NCBI GenBank assembly: GCA_039566865.1
Contig: CM076948.1
Coordinates: 19,417,001 to 19,481,000 of the forward strand
Origin: Aurelia coerulea
Lineage: Eukaryota; Cnidaria; Scyphozoa; Semaeostomeae; Ulmaridae
Length of the DNA stretch: 64,000 nucleotides
Direction: 5' to 3'
The notes beneath the pieces are model-generated. The model ran no database searches, was not told the DNA's origin, and saw only the letters and a list, made by a program, of their open reading frames with translations. The position numbers and the translations under genes are program-made. Shown piece after piece: positions 21,001-28,004 of this stretch (the stretch's first letter is position 1; every line of letters starts with the position of its first letter).

Positions 21001-23929
21001 TTTCATGTTTTTCAAATATCTTTCACAAAGGTGCAGCTTAATTCGTATACATTTTTCACAATTTAAGACCATTCAGGCTTATAATGCATGGCATAAATTT
21101 GGCATTCTTAAATAAGGTATATCTAAGTTTTGCAAAACAAACACATATTTCATATGAAATTCACCGGTGAGTTGACAAGAGTTCTTCAAAAGTATTTTCA
21201 ACATGTTTGAAGTCTTCATCTTCATGACCATCACAGAATTCTGCAAATGTTTTCAGATCTTTATTCTGTAAACACTCTTTCTTGTATGACCTTTTTATCA
21301 CTGCTGTTATCTCCTTAAACAGCTCTCTGTCACATGTTATTCTTCTTTTGAAAGTATCTTTCCAGTTACCATCAATACTTGTTTTATGTTTCCATGTGTT
21401 CCATCTGCATGGTATAGATAAAAGAGTAGATATTAGGGTCTGTGGGGGTAAAGTTGGTAGGCTTAGGGTAAATGGGTAATGTTGATAGCTGACAAATGGT
21501 AGATCGTAGACTGTTCAATCAAGAAGACTTTTCTGAAAACTTTTATGAAATTTATTCACATTTTTGCCCCAAACAATTTTACACCAAGCTTACTAAATCT
21601 TACCCCAGTAGATTCTACCCTTCCTATACCAAAATTGTAAACATTTTACTGTTCTAGGCAATACCGAAGTCCTTAAGGTGTGGTAGCGCAGTGGTGTAAT
21701 CCACTGACTTTGCAGCCAGAACAGTGCGGCGGACAGGGTTTGATACCTGGTAGAGCCCCACCACTTGAGCATCATGACAAGAGGTTGCGGACTCGATTAG
21801 GCCTATTCTACTTCTGCGATCCCGGTGCTTGGCGCTAAAAACCACAACTTCACCATCACCTCAAATAAGCCCCCACGCACCTTCAAATAAGGCCCTCCCT
21901 CGAATAAAGCCCCCACCCAAAAATTACTTTTGTGAAATAAGCCTCCACCCTCTAATAAGCCCCCATGGGGGGTTAATCGATCACTATTTCATTGAATACT
22001 TTTGATTCTCCTTTTTGGCTGACATTCTTCATGTTTTTTCAAGGTACTAGGGCTTAGATATTGCCTCAAAAACAATTATCCCAATATATCTGCTGTTTTA
22101 AGAACACTGACCACAGCCTTGAGTAAAAGATAAATTAGTCCTGGAAATATTTTTGGCTACTGCTAAATAAGCCCCTCCCCCCTCAAATAAGCCCAAACCC
22201 CAAAATATTTTTTGCAAAATAAGCGCGGGGTTTTCAAACAGGTGCGCATATTTTCTCAAATTTCCACTTTGGTAGAGTTTGCAAACTTTCCAACCTGGCA
22301 GCTTCCTACCGGCAGTAAACTTGTAAATAACACTGCAATGATTTTAAAGAATAAGAGGCACCCCAAGGCACCAAAATGGTACGCTTATTTGAAGACTTAC
22401 GGTATGCTCACAGTACCTCAAATATATCAGCTCCCCAGGTTGCAAGTTTGTTGTCATTTGCAAGTTGGTTGCATTTCAAGGTGCATTGAAAATTCAAATT
22501 CTAATGCGCACTGAGGAAATCTGATGGGTGACTTGCAGTTCTGATATGAGGATATGAATGTAAGAATGTTTTGAGAAGTAGATAGTATGGTGAAATTGAC
22601 ATTCCTCAGCTCGTGCATTAACAACTTAGAAACAGGTGCGCATATTTTCTCAAATTTTCACTTTGGTAGAGTTTGCAAACTTTCCAACCTGGCAGCTCCC
22701 CACCAGCAGTAAACTTGTATATAACACTGCAATGATTTTAAAGAATAAGAGGCACCCCAAGGCACCAAAATGGTACGCTTTTACTGTTCAGTAGTTGAAA
22801 AAAAGAGAATTATTATGCTGATTAGAATAATTCTTATCGTAGTTGCAATGAACAGGTATTCTAATTGTTTATCGCGGCTTTGCGCCTCTGGGGATTTGAA
22901 GTACAGCACATTTTAAGTCTCTAGAGATGTAATGTGCTTTCCTGTACAACAAAACTGGGCTAAACTTGGCCTTGTACAGGCCAAGTTTTAGCCTTGTAGC
23001 AGGGATTATGACCTTGTTATGACCTTGTTCTAACCTTTGAAGAAAATTACAAGGCTATCAGTAAGATTCCAAGCTACAACCACTCTAACACAAGGTTTCA
23101 ACAAGGCTAATTAGCATTTTTGAGCCATTTACAAGGTTACTGCAAGGCTTTTCTGGGCTAGAACAAGGTTACAAGGTCATAACTACAAGGCTTGTACATG
23201 GCTATTACATAGCCTTGTATTTTTGTACAGGAAAGGCTGAAATAGTTTCTGAGCGCATAATTCCACTGTTGTAAATGATTAACATAAATCCGGCCACAAG
23301 AGTAGGTATTTAGCGCAGAGTTTACAATAACGTAATTGGAATGACGTAATTGACGTAACTGCAAAATCCATTATTCAACAGGAAATCAAGGGCACTTGAA
23401 ACCTTTAACCTTAGTTCTCAAATTTTCTTTGTTATGTAAACAGCATGCTTATAATTCGCTGAAAATAAAGTAAATTTTTGAAATCATTAGAAAGGTAGAT
23501 GTGTGTGCTATCCAAGGCAATGATCTAAAAATCCAAAAATTGATCGGACAAAAAATTGTATCGTCCTCCCTGCCTGACGGGGTACATACACTAGTAACCT
23601 TAATGTTGTTCAAAATCGTTATTGGAAATTTTCCTATTGGCCCAGTGTAAAACATCAATGGGCATCCAGAATAATAAAAAAACCAAACAAAAAATCTAGG
23701 CTTGATTGAACTCAACTTGATAAGAAGAGGCCTACCTTTGATTGCACTTCACACGCCATATTTCCCTGCTGTTTGCAATCGTATTGAATCTGCGGCATGT
23801 TCTAGATAGCCTACAAATATCTTTATAACTCAAAAGCTCTAATTTGAGTATATGGACAATGTGTTCATTCGCAAGCGCCACGAACTGCCCTTCAGTTTCC
23901 AAATGTTCTTGATCTACAACCGCCGCCAT
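1..23929 (-). CDS. FBXO21: FBXO21-like F-box protein gene (exons 1-10, 3' end beyond window)
   Basis: Ten exons were joined by GT/AG junctions with matching phases: 23736-23929, 21165-21404, 18062-18186, 16726-16821, 15481-15635, 11675-11761, 8513-8553, 5698-5839, 3687-3751 and 1-89. They encode about 411 residues. An F-box occupies residues ~19-64 (CRLSRTCRRFN motif). Residues ~220-320 match the SirB1/transglutaminase-like core of FBXO21 (FEDLGFKGN, LRTGIPITLS, YLEPVNFPTHFLLRY). Exon 10 starts the helical repeat part (LDKLRGALELMLLLNPDD). Family knowledge: FBXO21 is a substrate receptor of SCF (SKP1-CUL1) E3 ligases and usually ends with a YccV/hemimethylated-DNA-binding-like domain, which would lie beyond position 1. 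Residue similarity along the whole length and phase consistency make the call firm. The introns are filled by transposons. Exon 10 has a partial tandem copy (see separate entry). Confidence 0.92.
9..248 (-). repeat. Tandem partial duplication of FBXO21 exon 10 with its splice acceptor
   Basis: Two copies offset by about 120 bp. Both hold the same polypyrimidine-AG acceptor (at 90-91 and 210-211) and the first ~29 codons of the exon. The upstream copy (exon-like part from 209 down) reads SLDKLRGTLELMLLLNPDDE, then ENRLMLSHRD and a TAA stop at 116-118. It lacks the rest of the exon and shows no good donor. In the shared coding part I count five synonymous and one replacement difference (Ala/Thr). 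It may be a recent local duplication, an alternative terminal exon, or collapsed haplotypes in the assembly. Confidence 0.8.
240..1440. other. FBXO21 intron 9, distal part without recognised gene
   Basis: AT-rich intron DNA with a pure G run at about 394-411. The reading frames here are short and show no conserved motif. Confidence 0.5.
1441..2684. mobile_element. TIR element with perfect 20-bp ends TAGCGTCGCCCATTATGGCC
   Basis: The 20 bases at 1441-1460 are repeated in reverse complement at 2665-2684. Degenerate internal or flanking copies of the same end occur at 1856-1871 and near 2864-2880, so the region may be a composite of two related insertions. No transposase frame is seen, so it is non-autonomous. 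It sits in FBXO21 intron 9 and contains the nested foldback element at 2054-2473. Confidence 0.65.
2054..2473. mobile_element. Foldback MITE, TAGCCTGCGTGCAGACT family, 420-bp copy
   Basis: The 17-bp terminus at 2054-2070 is repeated inverted at 2457-2473, and the arms stay complementary for about 95 bp. The flanks carry a perfect 8-bp target duplication TGCACAAG on both sides, which points to the hAT superfamily or a similar 8-bp transposase. No coding capacity. It is inserted inside the 1441-2684 element. A lone right end of the same family lies at 2910-2926. Confidence 0.85.
3687..3751 (-). CDS. FBXO21: FBXO21 exon 9 (65-bp small exon)
   Basis: Acceptor AAATTTAAG, donor GTGAGT. It encodes VFIRMVANMINTYRSSNNID plus Gly, ending with AG of a split Arg codon. 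It aligns with VLQRMVGNLLSLGKREGID of vertebrate FBXO21 and supplies the phase needed to enter exon 10. Confidence 0.85.
4519..5127 (+). mobile_element. 5'-truncated non-LTR retrotransposon with 12-bp target duplication
   Basis: The insertion is bracketed by AATAGGTAACTT at 4507-4518 and 5128-5139 and ends in an A run. The first 153 bp (4519-4671) are an open frame ending in a stop: LCELLLYGSPQF, then LEATMSFIERS. This is the C-terminal tail typical of animal LINE ORF2 proteins. The rest (4672-5127) is the 3' UTR. Only the last part of the element was copied, as usual for target-primed reverse transcription. It lies in FBXO21 intron 8 opposite to the gene. Confidence 0.8.
5698..5839 (-). CDS. 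FBXO21: FBXO21 exon 8
   Basis: 142 bp, acceptor TCACTCCTAG, donor GTAATC. It encodes NEQKHKYIDAFNGGKIMEEH and then DCIQILPYESRSALPRKT up to TSKQ. YIDAFNGGKIMEEHDC corresponds to YIDAFGKGKQLTVKEC of vertebrate FBXO21. Confidence 0.9.
6805..7594. mobile_element. Palindromic MITE with mariner-type GGTGTCCCAAAA ends
   Basis: The left end TACACGGTGTCCCAAAAAAC, followed by about 50 bp including GAAGCCATAAATCC, returns inverted at the right end (GGATTTATGGC to GGGACCCCCTGTA). Begins and ends with TA. No transposase frame. Located in FBXO21 intron 7. Confidence 0.7.
7850..8300 (+). pseudogene. Decayed LINE ORF2 C-terminal fragment
   Basis: One frame (7866-8102) reads LQRVQNAAARIIIGTRKYVH, then LRELHWLPAKERVDFKILLL. 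A shifted frame (8080-8271) reads TFTSRGDRTFCTAAPRLWNK, then LPVEIIEDL. Both blocks are hallmarks of the C-terminus of animal LINE reverse-transcriptase proteins. The frame change between them shows decay. Boundaries are approximate. FBXO21 microexon 7 lies just downstream on the other strand. Confidence 0.8.
8513..8553 (-). CDS. FBXO21: FBXO21 exon 7 (41-bp microexon)
   Basis: Acceptor ACTTATAG, donor GTATGT. Only 41 bp, encoding VNFPTHFLLRYCS with the final Ser split. It equals the VNFPSHFLLRWC motif of FBXO21. The phase-0 entry and phase-2 exit are exactly what exons 6 and 8 need, so despite its size the call is secure. Confidence 0.9.
8554..9880. other. FBXO21 intron 6, 3' third without recognised gene
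   Basis: Overlapping short frames around 8640-9023 on both strands show no conserved domain. At 9790 a lone element end AAGGTGTTTCAGAAAAAAC occurs, whose inverse appears at 34470-34492. Nothing else is supported. Confidence 0.4.
9885..9968 (+). repeat. 28-bp tandem repeat, three copies
   Basis: The unit starting CAATCTATCTCCTTTCC begins at 9885, 9913 and 9941, with essentially identical copies. Intronic minisatellite of FBXO21. Confidence 0.9.
10431..11458. mobile_element. Mariner-end palindromic MITE (host of a nested element)
   Basis: Starts TACCGGGTGTCCCAAAAC and ends with its inverse (GTTTTGGGACACCCGGTA). The sub-terminal parts, through the AAGCTAAATTCAC segment and the AAAGCTCTGGTTTGCA segment, are also inverted copies. 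It is split near its centre by the unrelated palindrome at 10918-11327. The same interior occurs at 14846-15443, 42807-43636 and 48824-49438. Non-coding. Confidence 0.82.
10918..11327. mobile_element. Nested palindromic MITE, CACGGGCGGTAGG ends, 7-bp target duplication
   Basis: The 410-bp foldback has arms complementary over nearly the whole length (CACGGGCGGTAGGAAACG to its inverse), centred near 11122. It is flanked by AACAAAC on both sides (10911-10917 and 11328-11334). It interrupts the surrounding mariner-end element, so it inserted later. Non-coding. Confidence 0.85.
11675..11761 (-). CDS. FBXO21: FBXO21 exon 6 (RTGIP motif)
   Basis: 87 bp, exactly 29 codons, acceptor TTTCGCAG, donor GTATGA. 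It reads VLELRTGIPITLSIVFAAVA then QSFGIYLEP and matches the RTGIPISMSVLYLTIARQLG block, the most conserved part of the family. Confidence 0.92.
12185..12722. mobile_element. TIR element with TTAACCCTATCTGAC ends
   Basis: TTAACCCTATCTGACCTGG at the left is matched by CCATGTCAGATAGGGTTAA at the right. The interior is 500 bp of AT-rich non-coding DNA. Probable MITE in FBXO21 intron 5. Confidence 0.65.
13119..13468. repeat. 175-bp tandem duplication
   Basis: The block beginning CAAACTCCTAAATCTGGAAC is repeated directly with a 175-bp period and few differences. Each unit includes flanking sequence plus the left end of the MITE at 13365-13827 (AGGGCCTGTTTATACGGGG), so the duplication happened after that MITE inserted. 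Confidence 0.9.
13365..13827. mobile_element. MITE with AGGGCCTGTTTATA ends
   Basis: AGGGCCTGTTTATACGGGG at the left and TCTCATATAAACAGACCCT at the right are inverted copies. Internally CATCCCACCTTCCAG and its inverse GCTGGAAGGTGGGATG recur several times. The long minus-strand frame across it is a by-product of these repeats. Non-coding. Confidence 0.7.
13970..14684. mobile_element. Palindromic MITE with internal 103-bp tandem duplication
   Basis: The arms 13970-14215 and 14340-14684 are inverted copies (for example ATATCGAAAGGAGAGG against CTTCTTTCGATATG). Within the right arm the block starting TTTAGATATATCC at 14340 is repeated directly at 14443. A related palindrome lies at 37858-38725. 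Confidence 0.78.
14846..15443. mobile_element. Mariner-end palindromic MITE
   Basis: Left end CGGGAGTCCCAAAA, right end TTTCTGGGACACCCGGTA. The interior is the same as in the element at 10431-11458 (GTTCATCGACAGTTAGGTTC, inverted near the right end). Ends 37 bp from the donor of FBXO21 exon 5. Confidence 0.75.
15481..15635 (-). CDS. FBXO21: FBXO21 exon 5 (start of SirB1/transglutaminase-like core)
   Basis: 155 bp, acceptor TTGTTACAG, donor GTAAGT. The stretch IRQVMFEDLGFKGNNRSYYD followed by VNNSLIDK is the conserved entry into the transglutaminase-like core 2 domain shared by FBXO21 and bacterial SirB1 proteins. Ends in phase 0. Confidence 0.9.
15640..16720. other. FBXO21 intron 4, no recognised feature
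   Basis: AT-rich intron between exons 5 and 4. I see no repeat ends, conserved frames or palindromes here. Confidence 0.5.
16726..16821 (-). CDS. FBXO21: FBXO21 exon 4
   Basis: 96 bp between acceptor CATTTAG and donor GTAAGT. It encodes GAMLIAKWCGRDINETQ followed by IHGKLEEIVSLVKNK, matching the GAVYIDQYCNPLSDISLKDI region of FBXO21. Entry and exit are both phase 1, agreeing with exons 3 and 5. Confidence 0.88.
17405..17930. mobile_element. Palindromic MITE, GCATAGGTTCCAAATCTTTA family
   Basis: The 20-bp end at 17405-17424 is matched in inverse at 17911-17930. The arms hold matching blocks (ATTCTACCGTTGGACTTCTC and its inverse). Other copies lie at 28590-29039, 24030-24370 (partial) and about 55370-55832. 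Non-coding, in FBXO21 intron 3. Confidence 0.78.
18062..18186 (-). CDS. FBXO21: FBXO21 exon 3
   Basis: 125 bp, acceptor TTTTAAG, donor GTATAC. One base completes an Arg codon, then FKDLTLKYYARKIYTFVKQ and on to HERDQKMIKG. This matches the LTWKYYAKKILYYLRQ segment of vertebrate FBXO21. It has no ORF start of its own and was found by homology and phase. Confidence 0.88.
18387..18425 (+). repeat. tRNA-like head fragment (SINE remnant)
   Basis: GGGATGGCTCAGTGGTAGCA resembles the 5' part of a tRNA with its A box. No matching 3' half, B box or acceptor stem follows, so it is a fragment of a tRNA-derived SINE, not a tRNA gene. Confidence 0.35.
18529..18986. mobile_element. Foldback MITE, CATGGGCAATAATG ends, 7-bp target duplication
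   Basis: 458 bp, almost entirely two complementary arms meeting near 18757. Flanked by ATTTAAC on both sides (18522-18528 and 18987-18993). Several short reading frames inside are artefacts of the palindrome. The ends CAYGGGC and the 7-bp duplication resemble the nested element at 10918-11327. In FBXO21 intron 2. Confidence 0.88.
19389..19724 (-). pseudogene. LINE ORF2 C-terminal fragment
   Basis: A 111-residue frame reads LAILTQLRVDFSKLYLHKFR, then NFKDTIDPMCSINDGIEDTT and HCLLSCHLYNVPRRDLL. The T/SHCLLxCH cysteine-histidine motif after LTQLRVxFS is diagnostic for the tail of one group of animal LINE reverse transcriptases. No RT core is present. Probably a 5'-truncated copy, possibly of the same group as the element at 4519-5127. 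Confidence 0.8.
20325..20445 (+). pseudogene. Short LINE tail fragment (EGRRSRGKQPKRW motif)
   Basis: The frame reads GMIEGRRSRGKQPKRWRDNC, the basic segment near the C-terminus of many animal LINE proteins (usually following GHVxRM). Only about 40 residues are recognisable. The TGATGATGGG-like tail at about 20600 could be its 3' UTR. Confidence 0.55.
20640..20820 (-). repeat. Dispersed GGTATAAG repeat with G-run end
   Basis: A short G run, then GTGCCATCGGGAAGGGTAT and several GGTATAAG/TTTTCGGAAA units. The same sequence in the other orientation is at 60808-61120 (ACCAATTTTCCGAAAAAG units, CTTCCCGATGGCAC). Two copies of one repeat family about 40 kb apart. Confidence 0.7.
21165..21404 (-). 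CDS. FBXO21: FBXO21 exon 2
   Basis: Acceptor CATGCAG, donor GTGAAT. The exon is 240 bp: one base completing Arg65, 79 codons and two bases. It starts WNTWKHKTSIDGNWKDTFKR, which lines up with the WPSLMKHY region right after the F-box of vertebrate FBXO21, and continues with a charged helical linker rich in Lys, Glu and Asp. It has no internal Met, so a start-codon-based ORF search misses it. Confidence 0.88.
21675..21855 (+). repeat. tRNA-derived SINE
   Basis: A tRNA-like head with an A box (TAGCGCAGTGG) and a B box (GGTTTGATACC, one base from a good consensus) is followed by a tail with ACTCGATTAGGCCTATTCTA and GCTTGGCGCTAAAAACCACA. The whole block recurs in reverse at 29478-29658. No tRNA cloverleaf 3' end or CCA is present. 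Transcription by RNA polymerase III is inferred from the boxes. Confidence 0.82.
21862..22215 (+). repeat. CAAATAAGCCCCC-rich repeat
   Basis: At least eight variants of AATAAGCCCCC occur, spaced 20-30 bp apart at each end with an unrelated middle (about 21970-22160). The pattern suggests a dispersed element whose ends are built of short direct repeats. Confidence 0.6.
22238..22389 (+). repeat. Direct repeat copy 1 (about 150 bp)
   Basis: AACAGGTGCGCATATTTTCT through to ACCAAAATGGTACGCTT is repeated almost unchanged at 22631-22781, 393 bp downstream. Intronic; no coding content. Confidence 0.9.
22631..22781 (+). repeat. Direct repeat copy 2 (about 150 bp)
   Basis: Second copy of the block at 22238-22389, differing at only a handful of positions. 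Segmental duplication inside FBXO21 intron 1. Confidence 0.9.
22782..23735. other. FBXO21 intron 1, proximal part
   Basis: Between 22945 and 23230 the motif CAAGGCT/AGCCTTGT recurs many times and TGTACAGG occurs near both ends (22943, 23224), suggesting a degenerate inverted-repeat element. The rest shows nothing. Confidence 0.4.
23736..23929 (-). CDS. FBXO21: FBXO21 exon 1 (start codon, F-box)
   Basis: The ATG at 23927-23929 opens 64 codons plus AG (phase 2) and ends at a GTAGG donor. The segment ANEHIVHILKLELL followed by SYKDICRLSRTCRRFN is a typical F-box, the SKP1-binding helix bundle. The start lies inside an AAGATGGCGGC motif and the reading frame begins MAAVV, as in vertebrate FBXO21 proteins. 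Confidence 0.93.
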
Positions 23930-23932
23930 CTT
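23922..23932 (-). promoter_or_regulatory. YY1-like AAGATGGCGGC motif at the FBXO21 start codon
   Basis: The minus strand reads AAGATGGCGGC across the initiator ATG. This is the consensus YY1 binding site that in animal housekeeping genes often sits just downstream of the transcription start and overlaps the initiation codon. It implies a very short 5' UTR. The motif is seen directly; its use as a promoter element is inferred. Confidence 0.4.
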
Positions 23933-24029
23933 GCGCGAATGTTTTGATCAACTACCAAAAGCACAGGGACACAAGGAAGTCATCATCAAAATAGGCGCTT
24001 GGCAGCATCATGGTCCCGCATCTTGCATA

Positions 24030-24370
24030 TCATCAAATTTCTAAATCGTAAACCAGAAGTCCAGAAGAGTGATAGACTTTTGCTTGATACCATATTGTAG
24101 ACATTCGTAAACTATGCTTTCCTTGGAAATCATTTCATTTTGCTTCAAACAGGTTTGAAATTACGATGGGCTTAGGTTTTTTTTTGAAAAATTGTTCCTA
24201 AATTCTTGAAAAGGAAGAAAAACACTCTAAATCTGAAAATGTTGAAGATTTCAGAAAAGTCTGATGGTAGAATTATAGAGAAGTAGCTAAAGTTTCTTTC
24301 AAGTAATTCAGTTCAAAGAAATAGGTCATTAAATTTTTCACCAGCCTTTTTAAAGATTTGGAACCTATGC
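24030..24370. mobile_element. Partial MITE, GCATAGGTTCCAAATCTTTA family
   Basis: TTTCTAAATCGTAAACCAGA through AAAGATTTGGAACCTATGC matches the right two thirds of the copy at 28590-29039. The left end is missing. Confidence 0.65.
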
Positions 24371-24520
24371 TGAGAATGATAACTGGTTTTCCTGACAAAG
24401 AAATAATAATGCCAATCTTCATGTCCACGTCTTTGGCTGTATGCAAAGTCACTTTTTATGCTGTTCTCAGGGTCCTACGACTGTGTAATGGTGGTGTCAG
24501 CAGGAAGCCTGGTCTTAAAG

Positions 24521-27022
24521 GCAGGGCCGTAGCTACATTGGGGGTGCTGGGGGTGCGGCACCCCCCCTGGCCAAATCTCAGTCGGCAAATCCAGTAAAAG
24601 TTACACTCAGTCGGCAAATTCCTGAGATCGGAACAAGAGCAGTTCAGCCTTGCCAAGTTACGTTACGTCACAATACAAAGTTCGTTAACGTTAATTTTGC
24701 TTAGCAGAATTTCTGCTCGTCGTTTAGATTACGAGAACGAACATTTTTTATAGCCTTATTGCTTTTTATCTAACATTTCTGTGAAGCTCTGTCGTTATCA
24801 TATTTTCTATAACTGTCCAGGCACCAAGGAACAGACATTCCCTTACCAGAGGGTAACCAATATGATTTTCGGGAATCGGGAATCGCCACTTTTTAGGAAT
24901 TGTGAGCCGGGAATCGTCAGATTTTTCAATTTGGCAACAGCTTTCGGGAAGCAGGATTGGCCCATATTGAAAAACTGGAGCTAGATTCATTGCTTCAGCC
25001 TCACGTGATGTGCCTCATTTCGGCAGTTGCGTGGCCACGGATGGGGTTGTCAAAAGATGGTCCTCGAGGTTCTTTCAAAATGAAGAGAAAGTAGTTGTGT
25101 ATAGGCAGGGAAGGGTAAGACTTTTTCTGGGAAATGCTGGATGTTGACTGGCAGAGTCATTTTAAGTAAAGGTTGGTGTTTGAAAATTATTCCACACGAA
25201 CTATCATGTAATTGTCAAGTCATCCATTATGGGGGCAGGCAGATGGATTGTTAGAATCGTTCTAGGATAAGGTAAAAATGCGTTTGCACAAAAATTTTCC
25301 TGAATGTTGTGATTCATAGATTCATAGATAATTGTTACAAATTGGCATTCTAAGCCAAAGAAAACTGCGTTTACTCAAAAAGTTTTCTGGGGATGTTATA
25401 ATTTGTAAGATTACCTATTACAAAATTTTCAAATTTAGCACCACTGATGTTGGATCGCTAGAAGTGTTCTAAGCCAAAGTAGAGGGCATTTCATCAAAAT
25501 TCAGCTGGGAGCTTCGCCCCCAGACCCCTTCATTTTAATACCCTCCCCCTTAATTTGCACTGGCCACGACGCTGCCCATTGCATTTGATCGCACATTAAA
25601 GTCCCTCATCATGAACTGCTCTAGAAGAGGATGAATGTTAAATTACGATAAATAAAGACCTACATAATGTTAAACCAAGATGTTATAAAGTTCTTTATGA
25701 TATCTTGCTTAAACTGAATAATAATTCTAGTCAAAAGCAGAGGGAATGCTTCTCCGGGTACGATCAAACATCGTGAAAATGATGAATCTAGGTTTTGATG
25801 TACTTAAGGAAAGACAGCGGGAATTCGGTAAACAGTCCTGACGGGCTGGGGCGCTTCAGCCCCCCCCCCCCCCCAATAATTTGCTGCAGTCCGTTTACTT
25901 TTTGTACACGAAAAAGGCTGTGAAAGCCAAGCTCTTGGAAATGAAGATTCAAACTTATTTGTATTCGAGGAAGTTACCAGAATGCATCAAGCTATCACTT
26001 TCAAGTTTCATATTATTATGCAATTCAAAAATGATCTATATCCTCGTGAAATTGAACTCCTATTTTCAAAATTTTCCTGGAAAGACCCTTATCAGTCACG
26101 ATCCATTGTTTCTTTAAAAGGCAAATTCTTCTAAAATGGGTCGCTTTCTAACGATCTAAAGGGCGTGGTCATGAAGAGTTTTCCAGGGGCCGAGCCCCCG
26201 GACCCCCGTTTTTACTTGCTAAGCTCTCATCAAATTCCGGCCCCCCCCCCCCCCGATATGAATATCGTTCCGTGACGGGCCTGACGGGAATCAGGAATTT
26301 GGCTAAAAAGGTAACGGAAATTCGGGAGCCTATTGGGTACCTTCTTACCAGAACAATATCTAAATAAGTGGCGTGGCCATTGCCCCCCCCCCCCACTTTT
26401 TGTCGAAAGATGGTCCTCGAGATTCCTCTAAAACCGAGGAGAAAATAGCTGGGTATAGGTTGGGTAAGAATTTTCCGAGAAATATCAAATCTTCCATTTT
26501 ACCACTGGCAAGCATGACATTGGGAGATGCATTCTAAGCCAAAGTAAAGGATCCTTCTTCAAAAATTTTCCTCGTGCTCTGATTTATAGCATAATTGTCA
26601 CAACGATCAAGGTTTCCTTGTCGCTAAAGGCAAGCATGATATTGGGAGATGCATTCTAAGCCAAAGTAAAGGGCGTGGCCCCAAAAATTTTCCTTGGGGC
26701 TTCGCCCCCAGACCCGCTCATTTCCATTCCCCCCCCCAACTTAATTTACCTTGGCCACGCCGCTGATCTAAATTCAGTGTTAGATATCTCCAAAGCTAAC
26801 GAGAAGTTTCAATTAGTGAAACAAGTTGGCTTCTCGTGTATCACGTTAGAGCCCCTTGTGAAAAGGTAAGGGAAGGGTTTCTCAATGGAGAGGAACTTGA
26901 GCCTCTCAACAAGAAATATGTGTATGTGACAGAAAAAAATCCACGCTCAAAAGCCACGCCCACCAGTCGGCAAATTGAGAGCTTGCACCCCCCTAGCTTG
27001 ATATCTCTAGCGACGGCCCTGC
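24521..27022. mobile_element. Composite repeat block bounded by GCAGGGCCG ends
   Basis: GCAGGGCCGTAGC at 24521 and its near-inverse AGCGACGGCCCTGC at 27009-27022 bracket 2.5 kb of degenerate repeats. GGGGCTTCGCCCCCAGACCC and CATTCTAAGCCAAAGTAAAG recur several times (25440-25530, 26520-26720), and C or G runs are frequent. No intact transposase is visible. Likely layered non-autonomous elements in the FBXO21-NFS1 intergenic region. Confidence 0.5.
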
Positions 27023-27400
27023 TTAAAGGGGCAGTCAGACGTGATGTTGCGCGGGACATTTCCATTGTATTTGCATGAAAAGTGCTTAGGCCTAGCATCA
27101 ACTCGTCAATGGAGATTTTGCAGAATCAACTTTGAAGCTGCGAAGAGATAATCTACAAGTCGAAGTGGGCAAGAAACTCGCCAAAGAATCTGGTTTTTGA
27201 GTCAGATTTATGATGTTAGGTTAAACCAAAGTTGAATAGAACCTTCTCACACTCTACTGGATTCATTGCTCAATTAATTTCATCAGAATTACAGCGAACA
27301 AAGAGGTACAGTAGACATGTTTTGGTATTTAGGCCTATACGAATTGGATTGTTACACGCAGAATCTGATACCCGCGTTTCGCGTCTGACTGCCCCTTTAA
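27023..27400. mobile_element. MITE with TTAAAGGGGCAGTCAGACG ends
   Basis: TTAAAGGGGCAGTCAGACG at the left and CGTCTGACTGCCCCTTTAA at the right are perfect inverses. TTAA at both tips would fit a piggyBac-type TTAA target, but this is an inference. It directly abuts the preceding composite element. Non-coding. Confidence 0.75.
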
Positions 27401-27907
27401 GATACAGGAGGCCACTCCTGTCATGTTCAAAGAAGAAAAGGGGACAGGTAGGGTTCTTGTGTATGATAGCTTCACCGCAGCTTGGCACTCAAATTCGGCA
27501 AGTGGTGATGCTCCCCTGATGCTCCCACGAATTTGGAGTTCGAATACAAGAAATTTTGATTGTTTTTCCATTGAGACGTAGATAATTAGTGCAATTCGTG
27601 GTATGGTTTTGCATAAAAGAGCTCATAACAGAAATATTACTTTGAGCAAACTTTGACTAATTGAAGCCAAATTTCTTGACTGACTAACTGGACGCTTTAT
27701 TGCTTGACAAGTGACAACCGGTATCCACGCCCCCCCCCCTGCACACCTTCATTATTCATGAAACGCTGGAAGCGTGCAAGGAATTAATACTTTTCCAAAA
27801 AGTTTTGAAGAAAACCACTGTATTCAGCAGACGTTTGTTCAACTGGTTCAACAAGGAGAGACGTCTCAAGGTTTCGAAAATTTTTACAATGGATTGCTCG
27901 TTTTGGA

Positions 27908-28004
27908 TAGCCTGCGTGCAGACTCTACTGATTCCCTGAAGAGAAGCGAGGTAGGAGGAACCTCACTTCTCTTCAGGGAATCAGTAGAGTCTGCACGCAG
28001 GCTA
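27908..28004. mobile_element. Foldback MITE, TAGCCTGCGTGCAGACT family, 97-bp copy
   Basis: A near-perfect palindrome with ~45-bp arms and a short loop, flanked by the 8-bp duplication GTTTTGGA on both sides. Beyond CTACTG its interior differs from the other family members. Non-coding. Confidence 0.92.
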
